From NCBI GenBank assembly GCA_963974105.1, contig CAXBBG010000001.1, positions 620,001 to 684,000 of the forward strand: DNA of 64,000 nt. The letters run 5' to 3'. The position numbers and the translations under genes were made by a program. This DNA comes from UBA2136 sp963974105 (GTDB lineage Bacteria; Pseudomonadota; Alphaproteobacteria; UBA2136). Positions 8,373 to 17,952 of this stretch are shown here, piece after piece (position 1 is the stretch's first letter; every line of letters starts with the position of its first letter). The notes beneath the pieces are model-generated. The model searched no databases. It was not told where the DNA came from and saw only the letters and a list, made by a program, of their open reading frames with translations.

Positions 8373-9058
8373 TTTTTTGTGCCGTCTTTGTTGTAGGTTT
8401 TATTGTAGGTCAATTTTTGAATGTAGAGAGCTGATGTATTACCAATTTCGGGGCTATTTGCCTTATACTTTTCAAGGCCAAAACGGGCAAGTTCGACAGG
8501 GTTAATGTAATGATATTCTTCTGCCTCTTGGCTGTGGTTTGGTATATCTTCTCTATGCTTTAAAACAGCGTTTCCAATAACAACGCTATTTTCAAAAAGC
8601 GCTTTACCTGCATCGGTAGATTGAATGGAAACGGGTTTATCGTTTGCGCCATCTGTCTTAAAATTTTGCATATATATATTGCCGCCGTGTGCTTCTATCC
8701 ATACACTTAGGTTGTTTTTAAGTGGATTGTTTTGCATGTAGTTATAGGCCAATGCTTCTAAGCTTGTAACGCCAATAACTGGAATGTTAAGTGCAAAGGC
8801 TAAGCCTTTAGCCGTTGCAAGCCCCACACGGATGCTGGTAAATGAGCCAGGGCCGCGCGTAACGGCGATAAACTCAAGATCACTAAATTCAATATCAGCC
8901 TGGGTTATGACCTTTTGAATGCTTGGGTGCACGTTCTCGCTTAGGCGACGGTAAGCCATGTCATTATAACTTGCAATTTCTTTTCCACACATGTCTATAA
9001 CAGCCACGCCAAGGTGTTCTGTTGAAGTTTCTATAGCAAGGGCATATTTCTTTTTCAT
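8369..9058 (-). CDS. tsaB: tRNA threonylcarbamoyladenosine biosynthesis protein TsaB
   Basis: TsaB is the non-catalytic partner of TsaD in making t6A37 on ANN-decoding tRNAs. The 229-aa product begins ALAIETSTEHLGVAVID, the ASKHA-fold phosphate-binding start, and contains the hallmark AVTRGPGSFTSIRVGLATAKGLAFALNIPVIGVTSLEAL. It is first in a two-gene leftward operon with rimI, overlapping by four bases. The length is normal. Confidence 0.94.
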   Translation of the reverse strand: MKKKYALAIETSTEHLGVAVIDMCGKEIASYNDMAYRRLSENVHPSIQKVITQADIEFSDLEFIAVTRGPGSFTSIRVGLATAKGLAFALNIPVIGVTSLEALAYNYMQNNPLKNNLSVWIEAHGGNIYMQNFKTDGANDKPVSIQSTDAGKALFENSVVIGNAVLKHREDIPNHSQEAEEYHYINPVELARFGLEKYKANSPEIGNTSALYIQKLTYNKTYNKDGTKK

Positions 9059-9250
9059 GATGATATTATATATACTTTTTTGTGAATTTTTTAAAGCATT
9101 ATTCTTTTTATCAAGTTATCAAAAGTGGTGTGCGCTTAAATAATAAGTGACAGTTTTTTCTTACTTAAGATTGTATACATACCTATAAGTGTAGTGGGAG
9201 TGAATGCAATATAATTTATAAAAACATAATAAATACAGGGAGGTATGTGC

Positions 9251-10108
9251 ATGGTTGGTAGTGTTGGAACTATTGCGATGAGTGCTATGTCCCGTATTAG
9301 TATGGGGGTTGAAGAGCATAGTTCTGACTTTGGTATAGCATCTCTCAATGTTGCCAATGGATTTGCAAATCAAGATAACCCTTTTGGATTTTCAAGGCTT
9401 AGCCCGAATAATGAAAATGGACCTGCTTTTACCGATATGTCATCTATGGGTGGTTTATCTGGAACCGCTGCTATTTCGAGCGGTATGGTGAATGCGATTC
9501 AAGACGTTAATTTTGATACAGCCCATACAGACGCATCTTTTACAGATGCAATTAAGGATCAGACACTTTCAGAAGGAATATATGATTTAGCGACAAGTGG
9601 TGAAGGTGATGCAGATGGAGATGTTTCAACCACAGCCCTTGTATCGGCATTGGTCGCTTTAGCAGGTACAGGCGGGGCGGTTGGTAGTCCGACAGCTGTA
9701 GCGGCTATAAGTAATATAGGTGATACCAGCACAATAGGAGAAACAGGCACGGAGTCGACTCAAGGTACAGGAAGTACAGAGGGCGATGCCAGCGTGAGTG
9801 AAGTTTCGGCTCCCCCGACATACACTCAACCGGCTCTGACAACAAGTGGTGGTTCTGGAAGTAGCGAAGCCTTGGCAGGGTTAGGTGGTTCTAGTGAATT
9901 AAGTGGCGATGCACAGCAAATGCAAATGTCAGAAAAAATCGCCAGCGCGGCAGAGTTTGTGAGTAATGACGAAACCCGTGCCCAAAGCGGTGTAGGCCTT
10001 GCTCAAACAACGAAAATCTTTAGAGAAATGGAAGCTCAGACTAAGTTACAAGATGATATGGAAATTTTACATGCAAAAATTTTATCTCAAATTTTAATGG
10101 GTGTTTAG
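9251..10108 (+). CDS. Unknown Gly/Ser-rich protein, possibly flagella-associated
   Basis: The 285-aa product has a low-complexity centre rich in Gly, Ser, Thr and Ala (about residues 100-220) and an ordered helical C-terminal end (TKIFREMEAQTKLQDDMEILHAKILSQILMGV). No signal peptide is convincing. I chose ATG 9251 because GGGAGG ends 7 bases upstream; the ATG at 9245 is almost on top of it. It heads a rightward run of three genes, the last of which looks like a flagellar rod C-terminal domain, so an extracytoplasmic flagellar structure role is possible but inferred. Upstream at 9173 is a GTATAC element. Confidence 0.65.
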   Translation: MVGSVGTIAMSAMSRISMGVEEHSSDFGIASLNVANGFANQDNPFGFSRLSPNNENGPAFTDMSSMGGLSGTAAISSGMVNAIQDVNFDTAHTDASFTDAIKDQTLSEGIYDLATSGEGDADGDVSTTALVSALVALAGTGGAVGSPTAVAAISNIGDTSTIGETGTESTQGTGSTEGDASVSEVSAPPTYTQPALTTSGGSGSSEALAGLGGSSELSGDAQQMQMSEKIASAAEFVSNDETRAQSGVGLAQTTKIFREMEAQTKLQDDMEILHAKILSQILMGV

Positions 10109-10188
10109 TGGTAAATGTCATTATTTGTTGATAATATTCTAATGTATGTATACATAAGTTAATGGGGAATATCGGGAGAAGTATAAAT

Positions 10189-10485
10189 ATGGACCATGTA
10201 AGTAACGTCGTTAATAAATCTGTTTTGAGTAACAGTTTTTCGGCGTCTTCAAACAACGCTTTATCGCAATCTACCTTGTTATCATCGTCCTTTTCCAAGG
10301 AAATTCCTAATATTAGCTTTACGCAAGATGGTAAAACACAAACGTTAACCGACGCTATTAACGAAACAGTAAGTCAAAATACAGATATTAAAAAATACGC
10401 AGCTTTATCACAGGTAAATAGCTATGCTGCGACAGATTCCTTACTAGAGGCGGCGTATGATACAAAAATTAATCAATTGGTTTAA
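10189..10485 (+). CDS. Unknown small protein of the flagella-like gene trio
   Basis: The 98-aa product is Ser/Asn rich at the start (NKSVLSNSFSASSNN) and helical at the end (TDIKKYAALSQVNSYAATDSLLEAAYDTKINQLV). The C-terminal pattern resembles the alpha-helical ends of flagellar axial proteins, but no family is recognised. The ATG at 10189 has GGGAG upstream; the ATG at 10162 has no ribosome binding site. Nine bases separate its stop from the next gene. A GTATAC element lies at 10148, just upstream. Confidence 0.6.
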   Translation: MDHVSNVVNKSVLSNSFSASSNNALSQSTLLSSSFSKEIPNISFTQDGKTQTLTDAINETVSQNTDIKKYAALSQVNSYAATDSLLEAAYDTKINQLV

Positions 10486-10494
10486 GGTGGTATA

Positions 10495-10797
10495 ATGGAT
10501 ATTAAAGCAATGAACAGCAATACAGCTTTGGCTACATCGGTTAAAGGTATAACTGATAGTGCAGACAAGTTTTCGAAGGCTGCTGAAAGTGTTGTGAAAA
10601 ATTATGCAGCCGCTGCGAATATTGTGAGTGGTGCCAGTAGTGGGGAAAATCTTTCGCCAGAAACTTTAGCTGCAGCCAGTGATACAATTTCCCCTGTGGT
10701 GAATATGATGACAAGTCAACATGCCTATAAAGCTAACCTTGAGGTGTTTTCTGTTGTGAGCGATATGGAAGACTCACTTTTAGACGTTTTAGCTTAA
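10495..10797 (+). CDS. Stand-alone flagellar basal-body rod C-terminal-like protein
   Basis: The 100-aa product ends with VVNMMTSQHAYKANLEVFSVVSDMEDSLLDVLA. This fits the C-terminal domain of flagellar rod and hook proteins (FlgB, FlgC, FlgE, FlgG families), in which a motif like MxxAQRAYxANxxVxxTxxxM precedes the last helix. The usual N-terminal rod motif is missing, and the whole protein is far shorter than FlgC (about 135 aa). It follows two small genes of unknown function with the same Ser/Ala-rich style. It may be a secreted axial or adaptor component; this is inference. Confidence 0.65.
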   Translation: MDIKAMNSNTALATSVKGITDSADKFSKAAESVVKNYAAAANIVSGASSGENLSPETLAAASDTISPVVNMMTSQHAYKANLEVFSVVSDMEDSLLDVLA

Positions 10798-10887
10798 ATA
10801 TTACGGCCTTTTATCCAATAAGGTATGATATTCATTTGATTGGACAATTCTCTACTTCATTTTACTTATGAAACAAAACTGCAACAT

Positions 10888-10928
10888 TTGCTCGCACTTC
10901 TGTGTCATAAAGTGAAGCGCATGAGCAA
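10888..10928 (+). promoter_or_regulatory. Possible structured leader of the glutamate dehydrogenase gene
   Basis: TTGCTC (10888-10893) and CACTT (10895-10899) can pair with AAGTG (10910-10914) and GAGCAA (10923-10928), with an 8-nt bulge on the 3' side. It lies about 90 bases before the start codon. A regulatory role is not shown. Confidence 0.25.
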
Positions 10929-11016
10929 TTCACTTTCTTTTCTATTTTAAAAATCCTATCATTGTTCACTAATAACTATTGTAATTTAACGCACAAGAAT
11001 AAAAAGTGAAAAAGAT

Positions 11017-14000
11017 ATGGCTCCTATGACGACAAAAAACGGTAAAACAGCATTTAAATCTCTTGTTTCGACTCTTTCTAAAAAGAAAGATGGTAGGAGT
11101 TTAGTGAAATTCGCACACTACTATTTAGACCACACACCAGAGACGGAGATTGTGGATTTAATAGATTCACGACCTGAGTTAAGTCAGCATATTGAAGATG
11201 TATTTACATTGATGAAAAATTGGCGACCTGGTGACGTACATGTACGTGTTTATCGTGCTGCCGGTACAAACAATACTATTCTTGAAGCGTATATGAACGA
11301 TGGCCCATTTTTAGTTGATTCATTATGGGAAGAAGTTCAAAGTTCAAACTTGGAAGTGCGCCATACATTTCACCCTGTTTTGCTTGTTAAGCGTGATGTT
11401 GACGGCAAACTTATAGACTTTAAAGAAAACACAACTGCAGAAGAAGGCAAGTCTGAAGGGTATCACCGTGAAGTATTTATTCATATGGAATTAGACTATA
11501 TGAATGCTGATGAAGATCTTAAAGGGTTGGAAGAAAAAGCGCGTGATTTACTGACACAAGCTGTGACTGTTAAACGTGACTTTACCAAGATGATTGGTAA
11601 AATGGAAACACTTATAGCTGAAATTGAAACATCTGCAAAAGCAGGGCACCATGGCGAAGATGCTGAGTTCTTTAAATGGTTAATAGATAAAAATTATATC
11701 TTTTTAGGTTACCGTCACTACAGCATTAGCCGTAAAGGTGCTAAAACTTATATGAAGCTCACGAAAAAAAGTGGGATGGGTATTTTAAGTGATGATAAAA
11801 CATCTTCTGTTTACAACGAAAAATGTTTAGATGATGTGCCACCAAATCTAAAACACTACTACTCTAATAAAAAAGAATTTGTAACTATTACAAAAGCTTT
11901 AACAAAGTCACCTGTACACCGCCGTGCCGACATGGATTATATTGGTGTGAAGGAGTTTGATGCAAAGGGCAATGTTATTGGTGAACATAGATTCCTCGGT
12001 CTATTAACTTCTCGTGCTTATACAACAAACCCTCGCGAAATTCCTTTGGTGCGTAAAAAAATTGAAGCTGTTTTAAATTCTCAGCATAATTTGCACCCAC
12101 AATCGCACAATCATAAAGCGCTTGTTAACATTTTAGAAACATACCCACGTGACGAATTGTTCCAAATTCATGTGGATGATTTAGAGCGTATTTCAACAGG
12201 TATTTTAAACCTAAAAGAACGCCAGCAAGTGCGCGTTTTTACACGTCATAGCCGCCATGAATTGCTTACAACAGCCATGGTTTATATTCCAAACGAACGT
12301 ATGAACAGTGCTTTAAGGGAAACTATTATAGAACTCTTGCGTCAGGCGTATAATGCAGAAGATGTTGAATTTATCGTTTCACTAGGTGAATCACGCCTTG
12401 CGAGATTGTTCCTGAAAATACGTTCGAAACCACCAACAACACCAATGGTTAATGACGTTGTTGTTGAAAATATGGTGCGTAAAGCCGCTAAGTCATGGTC
12501 AGACGACCTTGCCCATGAGCTTTGTGTGGCTTATGGTGAATTAGAAGGTTTGCGTTTACATGCTACATATGGTGCTGCATTCCGTGCAGGTTACCAAGAA
12601 AATAATTCTGTATGCCTCGCCTTGCAAGATATTGCTTCTTTTGAAAATATGAATAAACATGGCCTTAAATTTCTAGTGGCTATTTCTGAAGGTCAAGAAG
12701 GTGATGAAGATGTGCATTTGAAAGTGTTCCACAAAGAAGGACGCTTAAACTTATCAGAGTTAATGCCGACATTTAACAATATGGGGCTACATGTAACAGA
12801 CGAAAATTCAACACCTATTCAGCAAGCTGATGGCGAAAATATTTGGGTGCATGACTTTGGTGTGCAGGTTCGAGAAGGCCAAGAAGCAATTCGTGAAGAC
12901 AAGACTATTTCCGTTCTAACTGAAGCCTTGGAGTGTGCTTGGTATGGTGAATTAGAAAACGATGAGTTGAATAGCCTGATTGTTGGGGCCGGTTTAAGTG
13001 TACGTGAAGTTGTGTATCTACGTACATTTGTCGCTTATTTACAGCAAACTGTCATGCCTTATTCTAAGGGTTACATTCGTCAAACGCTTATTAACAATGC
13101 GCAAATTTCTAAAATGTTATGCGATTTGTTTGATGCAAGTTTTAACCCTGAAAAGGTGTCTAGTCGTACAAAGTCTTTAAAAGCTATAAATAATAAAATC
13201 GAAGAGGCTTTGTCTATGGTTAAATCTTTAGATGAAGATGTTATTTTGCGTCAAGTTTGGGGGGTTATTAAAGCTTGTTTGCGTACTAACGCGTTCCAAA
13301 GCCAAAGCCCAACTGCACCGCTTGCTATTAAAATGAAGAGTTCAGAAATTCCAAACCTACCAAAACCTCACCCGTTGTTTGAAATATTTGTTTATCACAG
13401 TACAGTTGAAGGTGTTCATTTACGTGGTGGTATGGTTGCCCGAGGTGGTTTACGCTGGTCCGACAGGCCTGAAGATTTCCGTACAGAAGTTTTAGGTCTT
13501 ATGAAAACACAGATGACAAAAAATGCGGTTATTGTACCTCTTGGTTCTAAAGGTGGTTTTGTTTTAAAAGTGAAACCAACTACAAATACACGTGAAGCAA
13601 TGATGGAAGCTGTTCAAACTGTTTATAAAATATTTATTGGTGGTTTGCTTAGTGTGACGGATAACCTTTCTGCTGGTAATGTTTTAAAACCACGTAACGT
13701 GGTGTGCCTTGATGGCGATGATCCATATTTGGTTGTCGCTGCTGATAAAGGGACAGCAACATTCTCTGATATGGCGAATGGTGAAGCTATGGCTGCTGAT
13801 TATTGGGATGGTACAAAGGATGGTTTCTGGCTGGGAGATGCTTTTGCTTCTGGTGGTTCAAACGGCTATGACCACAAAAAAATGGGTATTACAGCACGTG
13901 GCGCATGGGAATGTGTGAAACATCACTTTAGAGAACAAAATAAAGATATTCAAACAGAAGAATTTACCTGCGTAGGTATTGGCGATATGGCTGGTGACGT

Positions 14001-15870
14001 ATTTGGTAACGGTATGCTGCTTTCTAAAAAAACGAAGCTTGTGGCAGCCTTTAATCACATGCATATCTTTATTGACCCAACGCCTGATACAGAAAAAAGT
14101 TATAAAGAACGTGAGCGTTTGTTTAAAAACCCAAGTCTTTCATGGGCAGATTACGATCAAAAACTTGTTTCTAAGGGCGGTGCTTTGTTTAGCCGTAGCG
14201 ATAAATCAATTACGATTTCAAGCGAAGCGCAAGAAGCTCTTGGATTGAAAAAGAATAAAATGACACCAAATGAGCTTATTAAAGGCATTTTACGTGCACC
14301 GGTTGATCTGTTGTGGAACGGCGGTATTGGTACCTTTATTAAGGCTGGAAAAGAAAATAATATAGATGTTGGCGACCGTGCAAACGATGCGATTCGTATT
14401 AATGCGGGCGAATTGCGGGCGAAAGTACTTGGCGAAGGTGGTAACCTTGGTTCAACTCAGCTAGCAAGGATAGAATTTGCCTTAAATAATGGTTATGTAA
14501 ACACTGATGCCATTGATAACTCGGCAGGTGTGAATTGTTCTGATATTGAGGTTAACATTAAAATTTTGTTAAGCCTGATCCAGGAAAATACAAAAATGAC
14601 AAATGCGGCGCGTAATAAATTGCTTGGGCAAATGACAGAAGAGGTGGGTGAGCTTGCTTTAGAAGCCAACTATCGACAGTCACAAATTTTATCTATTGCT
14701 CAGACAGTAAGTAAGGATATGTTAGAGCCGCATAAGCGACTAATTTCTAGCCTGCATAAAAAAGGTTTCTTAGATCCTAAGTTAGAATTTTTACCTGACG
14801 ATGAAGAACTAGAAAACCGCGTTAAAGAAGGTAAAGGCTTAACAAGGCCAGAGCTTTCAGTGTTGATGGCTTATGCTAAAATGGATATTTACAACACGCT
14901 TTTAAGTAGTAAATTACCAAGCGAAGAAGTTTTGGAAGATTTGTATTTGTACAATTATTTCCCAACGAAATTACAGGCTAAATATAAAGACATGATGGAT
15001 AATCATCGCTTGAAACGTGAAATTGTGGCAACACAAGTGACGAACGAATTGATTAACCGTATGGGCATGACTTTTATGGACCGTATGATGGATGAAACAG
15101 GTCATGAAGCGTGCACTATCACACGTGCCTTCATTATTGCTAAAACATTGTTAGGTGCACAAGAATGGTATGACACTATCGATGCTTTGGATAACAAAGT
15201 AAGTGCTCAGGTTCAGCGTGATCTGCGTGATATTGTGAAGAAACTTGTGGAAGGAACTGCATTTTGGTTCTTGCGTAATGGCAGTGAAAAGCCCCTAAAT
15301 ATTACGAATACACTTGCCAAGTACCAAAAGCCGTTTGAAGAAGTTGGTAAGAACTTAGAAAAACACTTAACAGATGATATGAAGTCTCGTTTAGAGCGCC
15401 GTAAATCTGAGTGGTTAGCTAAAGGTGTGCCTGAGAAAATTGCAAAATCTTGGTCATTTATTCCAAGTTTAAATTGCTCAGCTGATGTGGCAACGATTGC
15501 GATTGAAACAAATCAGACTATTTCTGATGTAATGGACTTACATTTCCGCGTGGGTGAATGTTTGAATATGGATGTGCTTCATAAGCGTACGAAGTCTATC
15601 CCTGTGACAGACAATTGGCAACGTGTGGGTAGCTTGTCTATCATCGAGCAACTTTATGGTTTCCAAAAGCAAATTACAGGTCAGGTGATTGCTGAAAAGC
15701 AAGCAACGAAGCTTAAAAAGGCAGATGATGCTGTAAACTCTTGGTTAAGCCATAAAAATGGTTCTGTAAGCCAGTATCAAAAGTTCATTAAGGAGCTTGT
15801 TGCGGATGAAACCACAACACACGCTATGTTAAACGTCGCCCTTGGCCAATTAAAGGGTTTGATTAACTAG
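11017..15870 (+). CDS. NAD-specific glutamate dehydrogenase, large bacterial type
   Basis: The enzyme oxidatively deaminates glutamate to 2-oxoglutarate with NAD+, feeding amino-acid carbon into the TCA cycle. The 1,617-aa length is diagnostic of the GDH-180 class. It has a long N-terminal regulatory region (ACT-like parts; HTFHPVLLVKRD and EVFIHMELDYM are visible), then the dehydrogenase core from about residue 800 with RGGMVARGGLRWSDRPEDF, LGLMKTQMTKNAVIVPLGSKGGF, CVGIGDMAGDVFGNGMLLS (nucleotide-binding), and a helical C-terminal region. It is alone in its unit, with a 219-bp upstream region. Common in alphaproteobacteria. I leave the symbol empty because gdhB/gdh2 usage varies. Confidence 0.96.
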   Translation: MAPMTTKNGKTAFKSLVSTLSKKKDGRSLVKFAHYYLDHTPETEIVDLIDSRPELSQHIEDVFTLMKNWRPGDVHVRVYRAAGTNNTILEAYMNDGPFLVDSLWEEVQSSNLEVRHTFHPVLLVKRDVDGKLIDFKENTTAEEGKSEGYHREVFIHMELDYMNADEDLKGLEEKARDLLTQAVTVKRDFTKMIGKMETLIAEIETSAKAGHHGEDAEFFKWLIDKNYIFLGYRHYSISRKGAKTYMKLTKKSGMGILSDDKTSSVYNEKCLDDVPPNLKHYYSNKKEFVTITKALTKSPVHRRADMDYIGVKEFDAKGNVIGEHRFLGLLTSRAYTTNPREIPLVRKKIEAVLNSQHNLHPQSHNHKALVNILETYPRDELFQIHVDDLERISTGILNLKERQQVRVFTRHSRHELLTTAMVYIPNERMNSALRETIIELLRQAYNAEDVEFIVSLGESRLARLFLKIRSKPPTTPMVNDVVVENMVRKAAKSWSDDLAHELCVAYGELEGLRLHATYGAAFRAGYQENNSVCLALQDIASFENMNKHGLKFLVAISEGQEGDEDVHLKVFHKEGRLNLSELMPTFNNMGLHVTDENSTPIQQADGENIWVHDFGVQVREGQEAIREDKTISVLTEALECAWYGELENDELNSLIVGAGLSVREVVYLRTFVAYLQQTVMPYSKGYIRQTLINNAQISKMLCDLFDASFNPEKVSSRTKSLKAINNKIEEALSMVKSLDEDVILRQVWGVIKACLRTNAFQSQSPTAPLAIKMKSSEIPNLPKPHPLFEIFVYHSTVEGVHLRGGMVARGGLRWSDRPEDFRTEVLGLMKTQMTKNAVIVPLGSKGGFVLKVKPTTNTREAMMEAVQTVYKIFIGGLLSVTDNLSAGNVLKPRNVVCLDGDDPYLVVAADKGTATFSDMANGEAMAADYWDGTKDGFWLGDAFASGGSNGYDHKKMGITARGAWECVKHHFREQNKDIQTEEFTCVGIGDMAGDVFGNGMLLSKKTKLVAAFNHMHIFIDPTPDTEKSYKERERLFKNPSLSWADYDQKLVSKGGALFSRSDKSITISSEAQEALGLKKNKMTPNELIKGILRAPVDLLWNGGIGTFIKAGKENNIDVGDRANDAIRINAGELRAKVLGEGGNLGSTQLARIEFALNNGYVNTDAIDNSAGVNCSDIEVNIKILLSLIQENTKMTNAARNKLLGQMTEEVGELALEANYRQSQILSIAQTVSKDMLEPHKRLISSLHKKGFLDPKLEFLPDDEELENRVKEGKGLTRPELSVLMAYAKMDIYNTLLSSKLPSEEVLEDLYLYNYFPTKLQAKYKDMMDNHRLKREIVATQVTNELINRMGMTFMDRMMDETGHEACTITRAFIIAKTLLGAQEWYDTIDALDNKVSAQVQRDLRDIVKKLVEGTAFWFLRNGSEKPLNITNTLAKYQKPFEEVGKNLEKHLTDDMKSRLERRKSEWLAKGVPEKIAKSWSFIPSLNCSADVATIAIETNQTISDVMDLHFRVGECLNMDVLHKRTKSIPVTDNWQRVGSLSIIEQLYGFQKQITGQVIAEKQATKLKKADDAVNSWLSHKNGSVSQYQKFIKELVADETTTHAMLNVALGQLKGLIN

Positions 15871-15971
15871 AAAGAGTAACTAAAATGAAAAAAACCTCCT
15901 GATTGGGGAGGGGGTATAGTGAAATGTGATTGAGTGCCGTTTGTACTATTACTCACCACTTATAACGAATA

Positions 15972-16006
15972 AAAGCCGTCACTTTCAATAGTAGCGGCTT
16001 TCTTGT
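15972..16006 (+). terminator. Probable terminator after the glutamate dehydrogenase gene
   Basis: AAAGCCG/CGGCTTT stem (15972-15978 with 15995-16001) with an inner ACT/AGT pair and a short T-rich tail. It is about 100 bases after the stop; another CCTCC/GGAGG hairpin at 15895-15911 has T only on the minus strand. Confidence 0.5.
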
Positions 16007-16077
16007 ACCTTTTGACTCTACAAGTTTTTTTATCGTAAAATTATGTCATTAAATAATGAATTGAAAGAGTATGATCG

Positions 16078-17040
16078 ATGTTTGAAATTTTTACAAAAAT
16101 AGCTGATTATACGACTTATAATTTCTTGAAAATTGATGCCAGCACGCATCTGGCTGAAGCTGTTCATTTCTTCATTGAAGATACGACAAAAATATTCTTT
16201 CTTATTACTGCTTTAATGATGATTGTAGGGTTTATTCGTTCATGGGTTTCTCCAGAAAAAGTACGACATTGGTTAGACGGAAAGCCTAAAATTATTGCAT
16301 ATTTACTAGCTGTAATTTTAGGAGCTATCACACCGTTTTGTTCATGCTCATCTATCCCACTGTTTATTGCATTCCTTAGTTCGGGTATCCCTCTTGGTGT
16401 AACGATGGCATTTTTGATTACCTCACCTTTGGTAAATGAGGTTGCTGCAGTTTTATTTGGTGAAGCAATAGGATGGGACTTCACATTAGCTTATGTATCT
16501 GTTGGAATGATAATAGGTATGCTTGGAGGCGCGTTAATTGATTTCTTAAAACTAGAAAAGTGGGTTGAACCTTTTGTTTTTCAGATTGAGAAATCTGAAG
16601 GTGATTTAGCTGAGCTTGAACTTACAATTAAAAAACGCTTTTATCATGCCTATGATGAAACAGTTGATATACTCAAACGTGTTTGGCTTTACGTAATTAT
16701 TGGCGTTGGCGTTGGAGCAGGTATCCATGGCTTTGTTCCACAGGAATGGTTTATTGAACATGCAAATGCTGATAACTTATTTGCTGTACCTTTAGCCGTT
16801 ATTATGGCAGTCCCGCTCTACTCTAATGTGACTGGTACTATTCCTGTGGCAGAAGTGTTAATTTCTAAAGGGCTTCCTGTTGGGACAACATTGGCTTTTA
16901 TTATGAGTACAGTGGCCATTTCCTTACCAGAATTAGTAATTTTAAGAAAAGTACTTAAAATAAAGATGCTTGTGTTTTTTGTGGCCTATTTGACATTTGC
17001 ATTCATCATTGTAGGTTATGGATTTAACTGGTTATATTAA
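16078..17040 (+). CDS. CxC-type permease (DUF318/ArsP-like family)
   Basis: The 320-aa product is an integral inner-membrane protein with about eight hydrophobic segments. It has the family signature TPFCSCSSIPLFIAFLSSGIP, with Cys88 and Cys90, then TMAFLITSPLVNEVA, and in the second half a related repeat (PLYSNVTGTIPVAEVLISKGLPVGTTLAFIMS). Members of this family export methylated arsenicals (ArsP) or have unknown substrates. It is followed after 24 bases by a tiny thioredoxin-like gene, a frequent partnership in bacteria and archaea. No ArsR-type regulator is nearby. Substrate unknown. Confidence 0.88.
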   Translation: MFEIFTKIADYTTYNFLKIDASTHLAEAVHFFIEDTTKIFFLITALMMIVGFIRSWVSPEKVRHWLDGKPKIIAYLLAVILGAITPFCSCSSIPLFIAFLSSGIPLGVTMAFLITSPLVNEVAAVLFGEAIGWDFTLAYVSVGMIIGMLGGALIDFLKLEKWVEPFVFQIEKSEGDLAELELTIKKRFYHAYDETVDILKRVWLYVIIGVGVGAGIHGFVPQEWFIEHANADNLFAVPLAVIMAVPLYSNVTGTIPVAEVLISKGLPVGTTLAFIMSTVAISLPELVILRKVLKIKMLVFFVAYLTFAFIIVGYGFNWLY

Positions 17041-17064
17041 ATAATTAAATAAAGGAAAAACGAT

Positions 17065-17298
17065 ATGAAAAAAATAGAAGTATTTGGAACAGGTTGCAAA
17101 AAATGTATCACAATAGAAGATATGATTAAATCAACAGCCAAAGATCTAGGTATCGAAATTGATATACATCACATAAATGATCCAGTTGAGATAGCCATGC
17201 GCGGTATTATAAGCACGCCCACTGTAGTTGTTGACGGAAAAATTGTCCATAAAGGTGCATTACCAAGTAATAAAGAGATTGAAGAGTGGATTAAATAA
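17065..17298 (+). CDS. Mini-thioredoxin (redox-active disulfide protein)
   Basis: The 77-aa product has the small thioredoxin/glutaredoxin fold: MKKIEVFGTGCKKC with Cys11 and Cys14 as the CxxC, a cis-Pro segment STPTVVVDGKIV, and a C-terminal helix SNKEIEEWI. It resembles the TM0996/MTH895 class. AAAGGAAAA lies ahead of the ATG. Cotranscription with the CxC permease suggests it reduces the permease cysteines or a thiol-bound substrate; that is inference. Confidence 0.9.
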   Translation: MKKIEVFGTGCKKCITIEDMIKSTAKDLGIEIDIHHINDPVEIAMRGIISTPTVVVDGKIVHKGALPSNKEIEEWIK

Positions 17299-17359
17299 AC
17301 TGTTTCGTTTTGAAATTTACTCTGATCTTATGATGATGTTAAAAAAAATAAGAACAGGG

Positions 17360-17388
17360 TTGTAAATATGTATACACTTCCTTATAAT
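17360..17388 (+). promoter_or_regulatory. Sigma70-type promoter for the gene at 17481
   Basis: TTGTAA (17360-17365), a 17-bp spacer and a consensus TATAAT (17383-17388). The spacer contains GTATAC (17370-17375). The arrangement is the same as at 35043-35071. Confidence 0.65.
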
Positions 17389-17480
17389 AGAGCTATATAA
17401 AACATTTTTTATACCTTTATTAACCCTATTCTAGGGTTTTAACTTTCCCACTATTGCCATGCTTTGGCTAAGGATGTTCT

Positions 17481-17897
17481 ATGACTGTTCTAAATATTAA
17501 GCACAACAAAAAAGTGATTACGCGTTTATTGGCGGGTGATGCAAGTGCGGTTGAAGATGTTGTTTTGCGTGCCGCGCAAAATGATTGTGATCGTATTCAT
17601 TTGCCAAATGCTATTTCAGATGAGCTTGTAAAAGCTGTGACTGAATGTGCCGCGACGAAAGAAATTGAAGTTGTGCGTGTGAATTATCAGGGCATTAGTG
17701 CTCAAGAAATTCAGGACACAATTGATTATCTCGCACGTAAAAATGCACGTGAATCACGTATAGAAAATACGACACGTAATCGTTCGAAGGCACACAAAAA
17801 TAAACTCACCCCATCACAGCAGCAAGCTAAAAAACGAGAGCGTGCCATGAAGGACCGCGCAAATTGTAATGGTGGTAAGAAAAAAACCGAAGAATAA
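17481..17897 (+). CDS. Hypothetical protein with basic tail
   Basis: The 138-aa product has an alpha/beta N-terminal part (about residues 1-75, including DCDRIHLPNAISDELVKAV and IEVVRVNYQGISAQEIQDTIDYL) and a strongly basic, probably disordered C-terminal tail (Lys/Arg/Asn/Gln rich). The tail suggests nucleic-acid or ribosome contact, but no family is recognised. It has its own consensus promoter and a terminator, so it is a single-gene unit. Confidence 0.7.
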   Translation: MTVLNIKHNKKVITRLLAGDASAVEDVVLRAAQNDCDRIHLPNAISDELVKAVTECAATKEIEVVRVNYQGISAQEIQDTIDYLARKNARESRIENTTRNRSKAHKNKLTPSQQQAKKRERAMKDRANCNGGKKKTEE

Positions 17898-17944
17898 AAC
17901 TTCGGTTCTCGATAAAAAAAACTCCCTTACGGGAGTTTTTTTAC
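17886..17944. terminator. Double hairpin terminator between converging genes
   Basis: ACCGAAG/CTTCGGT (17886-17906) overlaps the end of the rightward gene, and AAAACTCCC-TTAC-GGGAGTTTT (17918-17939) is flanked by A and T runs. The second can serve metY on the minus strand too. Confidence 0.85.
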
Positions 17945-17952
17945 GACTTAGA

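Noticed and set aside
15895..15911. CCTCC/GGAGG hairpin just after the glutamate dehydrogenase gene as its terminator
   Set aside because: T tract is on the minus strand only, where no gene ends; the hairpin at 15972 is the better candidate.
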